From positions 1-7,312 of the forward strand of contig CABUMZ010000097.1 in assembly GCA_902492825.1 (NCBI GenBank): 7,312 nt of DNA. The letters run 5' to 3'. The stretch comes from an uncultured Collinsella sp. Lineage in GTDB: Bacteria; Actinomycetota; Coriobacteriia; Coriobacteriales; Coriobacteriaceae. The notes below the pieces were generated by a model. The model made no database searches. It was not told where the DNA came from and saw nothing but the letters and a program-made list of their open reading frames with translations. A program made the translations under genes and the position numbers. Below are positions 1 through 4,767 of the stretch, in pieces (position 1 is the first letter of the stretch; each line of letters begins with the position of its first letter).

Positions 1-2590
1 TGATCTCGCTCATGAGCGGGTAGCGCGGGTTGGCGCCGGTGCACTGGTCGTTGAATGCCTGCTCGGTCATCTCGTCGAGGGTGTCGAGGAAGTACTGCTC
101 GTCAACACCGTAGTCGGCGATGGTCTTCTTGACGCCGATAAAGTCCTTGAGCTCCTCGAGCTTCGTGATGAAGTTCTCGAAGACCTCCTTGTCGTCCTTG
201 CCCTCGATACCGCAGTACTTGGCCATCTCGGCGTAGTTGTGCAGCGCGTTGGGGTAAGGATACTGGGAGAACGTGCCCATCTTGACGGGGGCCTCAGCAG
301 CGTTGTAGCGCATGACGCGGGTCAGGATGACGGCGTTGGCGAGGCCGTGGGGCAGGTGATGGAAGGCGCCGAGCTTGTGGGCCATGGAGTGGTTGAGGCC
401 CAGGAAGGCGTTGGCGAAGGCCATACCGGCCATGCAAGAGGCGTTGTGCATCTCCTCGCGGGCGTGCGGGTCCTTGGCGCCGTTCGTGAAGCTGGAGGGC
501 AGGTTCTCAAAGACGAGCTTGGCAGCGCGCTCGGAGAGGCCCTTGGTGTAGTCGGAAGCCATGATGGAGACGTAGGACTCGATGGCGTGGGTCATGACGT
601 CGATGCCGGAGGCAGCGGTCAGGCCGCGCGGGGCGGTCATGCAGTTGTCGGCGTCGACGATAGCCATGTTGGGGAGCAGCGCGTAGTCGGCGAGCGGCCA
701 CTTGATGCCGGTCTCCTTGTCGGTGATGATGGCGAACGGCGTGCACTCGGAGCCGGTACCCGAGGAGGTCGGGACGGCGACGAAGTAGGCCTTCTTGCCC
801 ATCTCGGGGAAGGTGAAGATACGCTTGCGGATGTCCATGAAGTCCATGGCCATGTCCTCAAACTTGCACTCGGGGTGCTCGTACATCATCCACATGATCT
901 TGCCGGCGTCCATAGCGGAGCCACCGCCGACGGCGATGATGACGTCCGGCTCAAAGAGAGCCATCTGCTTGGCGCCGCGACGTGCGCACTGCAGCGACGG
1001 ATCGGGCTCGACGTCGTAGAAGCAGTCGTGGGCGATGCCCATCTCGTCGAGCTTGGCCTCGATGGCGCGGGTGTTGCCATTCTTGAAGAGGAACTGGTCG
1101 GTGACGATGAAGGCACGCTTCTTGCCCATGACGTTGCCCAGCTCGTCGAGGGCGACGGGCGTGGAACCCTTCTTGAAGTAGACCTTCTCGGGAGCGCGGA
1201 ACCACAGCATGTTCTCACGGCGCTCGGCCACAGTCTTAACGTTGATCAAGTGCTTCACCCCAACGTTCTCGGAGACGGAGTTGCCGCCCCAGGAGCCGCA
1301 GCCCAGGGTCAGAGACGGCTTCATGCCAAAGTTGTACAGGTCACCGATGCCGCCGTGCGAGGACGGGGTGTTGATGACGATACGGCAGGCCTTCATGACG
1401 TGCTCGAACAGGCTGATCTTCTCGGCCTGAGCGGGGTGCACGTACAGAGAGGCGGTGTGGCCCGGGCCACCGGCGAGCACCAGGTGCTCGGCCTTGTCGA
1501 CGGCCTCCTGGAAGTCCTTGGCGTGGTACATGGCCAAGACCGGGGAGAGCTTCTCGTGGGAGAACTCCTCCTTGGCGGGGTCGGTGGAGGTGACCTCGGC
1601 GATCAGGATCTTGGTCTTGGCGGGAACCTCGATGCCGGCGAGCTCGGCGATCTTGGCAGCGGCCATGCCGGGGATGCGGTGATCGAGAGCGCCGTTCTTG
1701 AACATGGCGGCACGCAGGGCCTCCATCTCGGCACCCTGCTTGACGAAGTAGCAGCCGCGCTTCTGGAACTCGGCCTTAACCTGGTCATAGATGCTGTCGA
1801 TGACGGTCACGGACTGCTCGGAAGCGCAGATCATGCCGTTGTCGAAGGTCTTGGAGTGGATGATGGAGTTGACGGCGAGCAGCACGTCGGCGGTGTCGTC
1901 GATGACGACCGGGGTGTTACCGGCGCCAACGCCCAGGGCGGGCTTGCCCGAGGAGTAGGCGGCCTTGACCATACCCGGGCCACCGGTGGCGAGGATGATG
2001 TCGACGTCGCGCATGACCATGTTGGTCAGCTCGATGGAGGGGACATCAACCCAGCCGATGATGCCCTCGGGGGCGCCGGCCTTGACGGCGGCGTCAAGCA
2101 CGAGCTTGGCGGCGGCGATGGTGCACTTGGCGGCAGCCGGGTGCGGGGAGATGATGATGGCGTTGCGGGTCTTCAGGCAGATCAGCGTCTTGAAGATCGC
2201 GGTGGAGGTGGGGTTGGTCGTCGGGATGACGGCGCCCACGATGCCGATGGGCTCGGCGATCTTGGTGATGCCGTAAGCCTCGTCGCGCTCCAGGACACCA
2301 CAGGTCTTGGTGTTCTTGTAAGCGTTGTAGATGTACTCTGCGGCGTAGTGGTTCTTGATGACCTTGTCCTCAAGAACGCCGCGGCCGGTCTCCTCGATGG
2401 CCATCTTCGCCAACGGGATACGAGCCTTGTTGGCGGCCATGGCGGCCTCATAGAAGATCTTGTCGACCTGCTCCTGCGTGTACGTAGCAAAAAGCGCCTG
2501 GGCCTCTCGCATCTGAGCGAGCTTAGCCTCAAGCGCCTCTACGTTGTCCACAATTGCGGGAGTAGTGTTTTCCGGTGACTTTTTCACCAT
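1..2590 (-). CDS. adhE: Bifunctional acetaldehyde-CoA/alcohol dehydrogenase AdhE (C-terminus cut by window edge)
   Basis: AdhE converts acetyl-CoA to acetaldehyde and then ethanol, re-oxidising two NADH per acetyl unit in fermentation; family members form cytoplasmic filaments (spirosomes). 863 codons are visible, and the last is within a GANPRYPLMSEI stretch that lies near the end of known AdhE proteins, so perhaps 10-40 residues are missing. The N-terminal half is a CoA-acylating aldehyde dehydrogenase with the nucleophilic cysteine at residue 255 (motif DNGMICASEQS). The C-terminal half is an iron-dependent alcohol dehydrogenase: the glycine motif GGGSAMDAGKI begins at residue 555, and the Fe ligands are D664, H668, H734 and H748 (GIDVMTHAIES, LNHSMAHKLG, LPHGLAN). 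Their spacing matches the E. coli enzyme. The ATG at 2588-2590 is preceded by AAGGAGA five nucleotides upstream. Codons are strongly biased, as in a highly expressed gene, and this leaves long artefactual open frames on the opposite strand. The reading frame is intact throughout. Confidence 0.97.
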   Translation of the reverse strand, partial: MVKKSPENTTPAIVDNVEALEAKLAQMREAQALFATYTQEQVDKIFYEAAMAANKARIPLAKMAIEETGRGVLEDKVIKNHYAAEYIYNAYKNTKTCGVLERDEAYGITKIAEPIGIVGAVIPTTNPTSTAIFKTLICLKTRNAIIISPHPAAAKCTIAAAKLVLDAAVKAGAPEGIIGWVDVPSIELTNMVMRDVDIILATGGPGMVKAAYSSGKPALGVGAGNTPVVIDDTADVLLAVNSIIHSKTFDNGMICASEQSVTVIDSIYDQVKAEFQKRGCYFVKQGAEMEALRAAMFKNGALDHRIPGMAAAKIAELAGIEVPAKTKILIAEVTSTDPAKEEFSHEKLSPVLAMYHAKDFQEAVDKAEHLVLAGGPGHTASLYVHPAQAEKISLFEHVMKACRIVINTPSSHGGIGDLYNFGMKPSLTLGCGSWGGNSVSENVGVKHLINVKTVAERRENMLWFRAPEKVYFKKGSTPVALDELGNVMGKKRAFIVTDQFLFKNGNTRAIEAKLDEMGIAHDCFYDVEPDPSLQCARRGAKQMALFEPDVIIAVGGGSAMDAGKIMWMMYEHPECKFEDMAMDFMDIRKRIFTFPEMGKKAYFVAVPTSSGTGSECTPFAIITDKETGIKWPLADYALLPNMAIVDADNCMTAPRGLTAASGIDVMTHAIESYVSIMASDYTKGLSERAAKLVFENLPSSFTNGAKDPHAREEMHNASCMAGMAFANAFLGLNHSMAHKLGAFHHLPHGLANAVILTRVMRYNAAEAPVKMGTFSQYPYPNALHNYAEMAKYCGIEGKDDKEVFENFITKLEELKDFIGVKKTIADYGVDEQYFLDTLDEMTEQAFNDQCTGANPRYPLMSEI

Positions 2591-2630
2591 TTGTGTCTCC
2601 TTGCGATCGGAGATTTACCCTACGCCTTGC

Positions 2631-2639
2631 ATGATAGCA
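2631..2639 (-). promoter_or_regulatory. Candidate adhE promoter, extended -10 (TGCTATCAT)
   Basis: On the minus strand TGCTATCAT gives a TGn-extended -10 hexamer TATCAT (2631-2636), about 40 bases upstream of the adhE start. Transcription from near 2624 would leave a leader of roughly 34 nt containing the AAGGAGA ribosome binding site (2596-2602). No good -35 hexamer is seen at 16-18 bp; the nearest weak match is TTACCG with a 20-bp spacer. The extended -10 and the upstream dyads suggest that an activator may assist, which is an inference. Confidence 0.45.
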
Positions 2640-2682
2640 AGAAATTATTCGGCGAACGGTAAGATTCCCGTAAAAGGCACAC

Positions 2683-2713
2683 TAAAGCGCTTCAACCAAA
2701 TGAATCGTTTCAA
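2683..2713 (-). promoter_or_regulatory. Two related dyads upstream of adhE (candidate operator pair)
   Basis: Minus-strand reading gives TTGAAACGATTCA (2701-2713) and TTGAAGCGCTTTA (2683-2695), start points 18 bp apart, fitting TTGAARCGMTTYA. Each is an imperfect palindrome centred on CG. They lie about 60-90 bp upstream of the proposed adhE transcription start, a position usual for an activator or upstream repressor site. The sequence only loosely resembles catabolite-control (cre) sites and has no clear match to the Rex consensus, so no regulator is named. Confidence 0.35.
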
Positions 2714-2741
2714 CTACAACTAGTCACCTACTGCATCGCCC

Positions 2742-2770
2742 CACTCATTGGGGACAGACTCACATGAGTG
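2742..2770 (+). repeat. Left terminal repeat (REP-like hairpin)
   Basis: This 29-bp unit begins CACTCAT and ends ATGAGTG, which are exact reverse complements, so it can form a 7-bp stem with a 15-nt loop containing GGGGACAGACT. Its reverse complement matches the right repeat at 28 of 29 positions, with a C/T difference at position 20. Palindromic units flanking a RAYT gene are the normal substrate arrangement of the family. The loop core differs from the classical enterobacterial REP sequence, so this is REP-like rather than a named REP class. Confidence 0.85.
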
Positions 2771-2774
2771 CTTT

Positions 2775-2792
2775 CACTCATTTGGGACAGAC
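2775..2792 (+). repeat. Partial second copy of the left repeat
   Basis: Positions 2775-2792 repeat the first 18 bases of the left terminal unit with one mismatch (CACTCATTTGGG versus CACTCATTGGGG), then diverge and lack the closing ATGAGTG. It follows the first copy after a CTTT spacer in direct orientation. The closing ATGAGTG of copy 1 and the opening CACTCAT of copy 2 (2764-2781) form a perfect 7-bp stem with a 4-nt loop. Confidence 0.75.
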
Positions 2793-2820
2793 ATTGTTTT
2801 GCCATTTTGCCGCTCTGGGC

Positions 2821-2848
2821 TTGTTAATTACCGCTCATCGGATATAAA
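2821..2848 (+). promoter_or_regulatory. Candidate transposase promoter (TTGTTA - 16 bp - TATAAA)
   Basis: TTGTTA at 2821-2826 and TATAAA at 2843-2848 are separated by 16 bp and match the housekeeping sigma consensus at 4/6 and 5/6 positions. The site is inside the element, in its AT-rich part, and would start RNA near 2855, about 70 nt before the transposase ATG. The element therefore seems to carry its own promoter. Confidence 0.5.
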
Positions 2849-2877
2849 TAGGTCACAGGCTCAGCATTTCGCGTTGC

Positions 2878-2922
2878 TTCTCTCCTTTTAGGCGTTGCCT
2901 GTACAGTTTTGGAAGGAGAGAA
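2878..2922 (+). promoter_or_regulatory. Leader hairpin occluding the transposase ribosome binding site
   Basis: TTCTCTCCTT (2878-2887) is the exact reverse complement of AAGGAGAGAA (2913-2922), which contains the Shine-Dalgarno sequence of the transposase; two G-U pairs can extend the stem to 12 bp. The loop (2890-2910) contains a further AGGC-GTT-GCCT mini-hairpin. In the folded RNA the ribosome binding site is fully paired, which would keep transposase translation low. RBS-occluding leaders of this kind are known for IS200; its presence here fits the same enzyme superfamily. Confidence 0.65.
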
Positions 2923-3406
2923 TATGCCTCGATGTGCCCGCGCCGTTTCGCTCACCGTCTACTACCACTTTTTTGACCGTGGCAACTCCAAGCAGATTAT
3001 TTTTGAAGATGACTCCGACCGCTATCGTTTCTTATCGGACATCGCGGATAGGTTTGCACGCCATGAAGTGGCGGTGTTGGCTTGGTGCCTTATGGACAAT
3101 CACTTCCATTTGATGGTTGATGACCCATATGACAACCTTTCAAAGGCAATGCAGTGCGCATTGACGGCATATGCTAAATCATTTCAATGGGAAAACGGGA
3201 AGAACGGGCCATCTGTTTGACAATCGCTATTCGCGGGTCGCGGTTGAGTCGGATACGCAGGCGGTACAGCTGCTCGATTATATCCATTTTAATCCTGTGA
3301 AAGGCGCGCTCGACTCGCTCGAGGCATACCGTTGGTCAAGCTACAAGGCATACCAGCTGGGCTTAGATCCCTTTGACATCTGTGACGCGGCCCCTATGCT
3401 CGAAAA

Positions 3407-3435
3407 CACTCATGTAAGTCTGTCCCCAATGAGTG
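3407..3435 (-). repeat. Right terminal repeat (REP-like hairpin, inverted)
   Basis: This is an inverted copy of the left 29-bp unit, with CACTCAT at 3407-3413 and ATGAGTG at 3429-3435 enclosing AGTCTGTCCCC. It can fold into the same 7-bp-stem hairpin. It is also translated in the second transposase frame as part of a nonconserved tail, and its end lies within two bases of the A-tract of the rpmB terminator. Confidence 0.85.
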
Positions 3436-3469
3436 CAAAAAGGCGTCCTCCACATTGGAGGGCGCCTTT
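3436..3469 (-). terminator. Intrinsic terminator of rpmB
   Basis: Arms at 3439-3451 and 3457-3469 (AAAGGCGTCCTCC and GGAGGGCGCCTTT on the plus strand) pair over 13 bp with one G-U, around the loop ACATT. Read on the minus strand the hairpin runs into TTTTTGC, so it terminates leftward transcription about 70-100 nt after the rpmB stop codon. In the plus direction only TTTGG follows, so stopping of transposase transcripts would be weaker. Confidence 0.8.
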
Positions 3470-3537
3470 GGTAAGTTCTATGTGAACGCGAGGTCTTTGA
3501 CCCGGAGAGTCCGAGGTACTTGTTGGTAAGACCTTAT

Positions 3538-3726
3538 TTAGGAGCGCGCAACCTTGCCGGACTTGAGGCAGGTGGAGCAAACGTTCATCTTGCGACGGTG
3601 ACCATCGACGACGACGTAGACGCGCTGGATGTTGGGGCGGAACTTACGGTTGGTGACGCGGTGAGAGTGGCTGATGGAGCGACCGGCAACGGGGTGCTTA
3701 CCGCAAACTTCGCAAACTTTGGACAT
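3538..3726 (-). CDS. rpmB: 50S ribosomal protein L28
   Basis: A 62-residue basic protein of the large ribosomal subunit. It begins MSKVCEVCGK, contains the family segment HSHRVTNRKFRPNIQRV, and ends CSTCLKSGKVARS, which is the normal bacterial L28 length. Cysteines C5, C8, C50 and C53 form two CxxC pairs, so this is the zinc-binding (C+) form rather than the zinc-independent paralogue. The open frame extends further upstream, but the start at 3724-3726 is chosen because it gives the conserved N-terminus and has AAGGAGGG (3733-3740) six nucleotides upstream. It is a single-gene unit, divergent from the pyr operon, with its own promoter and terminator. No second L28 gene is visible in the window. 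Confidence 0.97.
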   Translation of the reverse strand: MSKVCEVCGKHPVAGRSISHSHRVTNRKFRPNIQRVYVVVDGHRRKMNVCSTCLKSGKVARS

Positions 3727-3780
3727 AACTGACCCTCCTTGGGCGACAAACGAACATGTCGCGTTAACAAACAATCCTGA

Positions 3781-3789
3781 ACTATAGCA
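3781..3789 (-). promoter_or_regulatory. Candidate rpmB promoter (extended -10 TGCTATAGT)
   Basis: The minus strand reads TGCTATAGT, an extended -10 with hexamer TATAGT (5/6 consensus) at 3781-3786, about 55 bp upstream of the rpmB start codon. The best -35-like sequence, TTGCGC, is 20 bp away, which is long, so the TGn extension probably matters. It is the only strong -10 in the short region upstream of rpmB. Confidence 0.6.
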
Positions 3790-3808
3790 CAGAAGCATGT
3801 CTCTGTGC
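3787..3808. repeat. Inverted repeat overlapping the rpmB promoter spacer
   Basis: GCACAGA (3787-3793) and TCTGTGC (3802-3808) are exact reverse complements separated by 8 bp. The pair occupies the stretch between the -10 and -35 regions of the candidate rpmB promoter, where a bound repressor would block RNA polymerase. A further ACACAGAGA lies at 3815-3823. No regulator is recognised; a chance palindrome is possible. Confidence 0.35.
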
Positions 3809-3841
3809 GCAATCTACACAGAGATATTTCTCTTTTGGCGA

Positions 3842-4032
3842 TAGTGCCCACGCCACGGCCCTGGACGTAGATCCGATTTGCGTGCAGCAGAGGGGATTAT
3901 GCCAGCTCGCAACAAGGTTTTCAAGCGCGTCCCACAAATATATATAGGTTTATGGAGCTATTGGCTCCGTTTACGGATTGACTGGTATTTATGCTCGCAA
4001 TTGAGCCCGAGGTTGGCTACACTATGCCTTGA
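3842..4032 (+). promoter_or_regulatory. Upstream region and candidate promoters of the pyr operon
   Basis: This gene-free stretch is AT-richer than its surroundings and must contain the pyr promoter. Two candidates are seen. TTTTCA (3918-3923) and TATATA (3941-3946) have an ideal 17-bp spacer, each 4/6 consensus. TACACT (4018-4023, 4/6) has only a weak -35 (TCGCAA) but would start RNA near 4030, directly at the base of the PyrR-binding-like hairpin. A small hairpin GGAGC-TATTG-GCTCC (3954-3968) lies between them without a T-tract. Sequence alone does not decide which promoter is used. Confidence 0.4.
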
Positions 4033-4139
4033 CCATTAAAGGGGTACGAGATACCCACATGGAATTACATAGCTGTCAATGAGCAGTACTTCCTGTGGGT
4101 GTCTGGTTCCGCTTTGAGCGGTCGGGCATCTATTTTTTT
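4033..4139 (+). promoter_or_regulatory. pyr leader attenuator (PyrR-binding-like loop and antiterminator)
   Basis: Three mutually exclusive structures can be drawn. (1) Anti-antiterminator: lower stem CCAT/ATGG (4033-4036 with 4059-4062), purine-rich internal loop TAAAG opposite AC, upper stem GGGTA/TACCC (4042-4046 with 4052-4056) and loop CGAGA. (2) Antiterminator: ATACCCACA (4051-4059) with TGTGGGTGT (4094-4102), continued by GGAA/TTCC and TAC/GTA, about 16 pairs with one bulged T and one mismatch. (3) The intrinsic terminator, whose 5' arm overlaps the antiterminator 3' arm. A lower stem, purine-rich bulge, short GC upper stem and a loop related to CNGNGA are the hallmarks of PyrR-binding RNA in Bacillus; the loop here is one base shorter. 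Placement directly before pyrR supports UMP-dependent attenuation, inferred from the known PyrR mechanism. Confidence 0.75.
4098..4139 (+). terminator. Attenuator terminator of the pyr leader
   Basis: GGTGTCTGG (4098-4106) pairs fully with TCGGGCATC (4122-4130) using several G-U pairs. After a TT bulge, CCGC pairs with GCGG (4109-4112, 4118-4121) around the loop TTTGA. The helix is followed by TATTTTTTT (4131-4139). It ends 39 nt before the pyrR start codon, so termination here would silence the whole operon. Confidence 0.8.
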
Positions 4140-4157
4140 GACTGTGTCAGCAGTCAA
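4138..4157 (+). other. Small hairpin between attenuator and pyrR ribosome binding site
   Basis: TTGACTG (4138-4144) and CAGTCAA (4151-4157) form a perfect 7-bp stem with loop TGTCAG, starting in the last bases of the terminator T-tract and ending nine nucleotides before the ribosome binding site AGGAAGGAG (4166-4174). It leaves that site free. Its role is unknown; it could stabilise the processed operon mRNA 5' end or be incidental. Confidence 0.4.
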
Positions 4158-4178
4158 GACATGTGAGGAAGGAGATCG

Positions 4179-4763
4179 ATGGGCACGACTTCCCCCAAGG
4201 CGGTCATCATGGACGAGACCGCCGTCAACCGAGCGATGACCCGCATCGCGCACGAGATCCTCGAGCGCAACGAGGGCTGTGAAGACCTCGCTCTGGTCGG
4301 CATCGTCACGCGCGGCGACCTTCTGGCAAAGAAGCTCGCCGAGGCGATCAAGGAGATCGAGGGTGTCGACGTTCCGCTCGGCAGCCTGGACATCAGCTTC
4401 TATCGCGATGACTACGCGACCAATTTCGCTCCCGCGATCCACGCTACCAACATTCCCTTCAGCGTCGACGGCAAGCGCGTCGTGCTGGTGGACGACATCC
4501 TGTACACGGGTCGTACCATCCGCGCCGCTCTGGACGCCGTTATGGACCTGGGCCGTCCGAGTCGAGTCGAGCTGGCAGTTCTCGTTGACCGCGGTCACCG
4601 TGAGCTCCCTATCTCGCCGGACTTTGTCGGCAAGAACGTTCCCTCGTCGCACGAGGAGAACGTGCACCTATATATGAAGGAAGTCGACGGCCGTACCGCC
4701 GTCGAGATCAACGACGTCGCGCCGGGTTCCCACGTGGGCTCCGCGCCGCTGGGAGGTGAGTAG
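4179..4763 (+). CDS. pyrR: PyrR, pyrimidine operon attenuation regulator / uracil phosphoribosyltransferase
   Basis: PyrR is a cytoplasmic RNA-binding protein that, with UMP or UTP bound, stabilises the anti-antiterminator in pyr leader RNA and so promotes termination; many members also make UMP from uracil and PRPP. The 194-residue product matches the family along its length: KAVIMDE near the N-terminus, TRIAHEILERN (21-31), GIVTRG (41-46), the type I phosphoribosyltransferase PRPP loop VVLVDDILYTGRT (101-113), and LAVLVDRGHRELPI (132-145). The last 14 or so residues (from about 181) form a Gly/Ser/Pro tail absent from the Bacillus protein. The ATG at 4179 has AGGAAGGAG four nucleotides upstream. 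It is the first gene after the attenuator, as expected for autoregulation, and its final codons contain the ribosome binding site of pyrB, which starts four nucleotides after the stop. Confidence 0.96.
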   Translation: MGTTSPKAVIMDETAVNRAMTRIAHEILERNEGCEDLALVGIVTRGDLLAKKLAEAIKEIEGVDVPLGSLDISFYRDDYATNFAPAIHATNIPFSVDGKRVVLVDDILYTGRTIRAALDAVMDLGRPSRVELAVLVDRGHRELPISPDFVGKNVPSSHEENVHLYMKEVDGRTAVEINDVAPGSHVGSAPLGGE

Positions 4764-4767
4764 TACC

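Larger units (their letters stand above)
2742..3435 (+). mobile_element. RAYT element: IS200-like Y1 transposase bounded by hairpin-forming inverted repeats
   Basis: A 694-bp unit delimited by 29-bp inverted repeats (2742-2770 and 3407-3435, 28/29 identical after reverse complementing) encloses a single gene for a REP-associated tyrosine transposase. Such enzymes are known to recognise short palindromic repeats and act on single-stranded DNA without making target duplications; none is seen here. The unit's AT-richer, mixed codon use contrasts with the G/C-ending codons of adhE and pyrBC, consistent with acquisition from outside. It lies between the adhE upstream region and the rpmB terminator and interrupts no recognisable gene. 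The gene is frameshifted, so autonomous movement is doubtful; the repeats may still respond to a related transposase elsewhere in the genome. Confidence 0.8.
2924..3485 (+). pseudogene. REP-associated tyrosine transposase (RAYT, Y1/HUH), split by a +1 frameshift
   Basis: Read from the ATG at 2924 (ribosome binding site GGAAGGAGAG just upstream), the first frame encodes the N-terminal half: a YYHFFDRGN strand, then AWCLMDNHFHLMV with the HUH metal-binding histidines H60 and H62. It stops at 3218-3220. The remainder of the family sequence (GRTGHLFDNRYS, LLDYIHFNPVKGA, YRWSSYKAY) lies in the +1 frame from about 3186 to the stop at 3483-3485, and includes the expected catalytic tyrosine Y119 (codon 3279-3281). 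The join falls at TCA TTT C AAT; removing one T gives Ser-Phe-Asn, the sequence expected in the family. The joined product would be 186 residues. A product of the first frame alone (98 residues) lacks the nucleophile and should be inactive. The last codons of the second frame run through the right terminal repeat and the rpmB terminator, suggesting the native C-terminus was lost. A one-base insertion is the simplest explanation; programmed +1 frameshifting is the alternative. Confidence 0.85.

Noticed and set aside
239..2578. A 779-codon open frame on the plus strand opposite adhE
   Set aside because: It is an antisense shadow created by the extreme codon bias of adhE. The translation is low-complexity (Gly/Val/Asp/Leu/His-rich), shows no recognisable domain and has no credible ribosome binding site, while the minus strand encodes an intact AdhE.
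2683..2713. Calling the adhE dyads Rex or CcpA sites
   Set aside because: The central spacing and half-sites do not fit either consensus, so naming the regulator would be guesswork.
2909..2923. TTG start upstream of the transposase ATG
   Set aside because: It would translate the Shine-Dalgarno sequence itself and add MEGEN residues; the ATG at 2924 gives the usual MPR N-terminus.
3899..4039. A 46-codon small open frame just upstream of the PyrR-like loop (begins MPARNKVFKR, ends one base before the GGGG of the upper stem region)
   Set aside because: AGAGGGG precedes the ATG but at a very short distance. The codons (ATA, TTA, CTA, AGG) are unlike neighbouring genes, and both candidate pyr promoters lie inside it, so it would be incompletely transcribed. 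Its end position is suggestive but not sufficient.
4756..4767. GTG start for pyrB four codons upstream
   Set aside because: It overlaps the ribosome binding site and has none of its own; GTG 4768 is ideally spaced.
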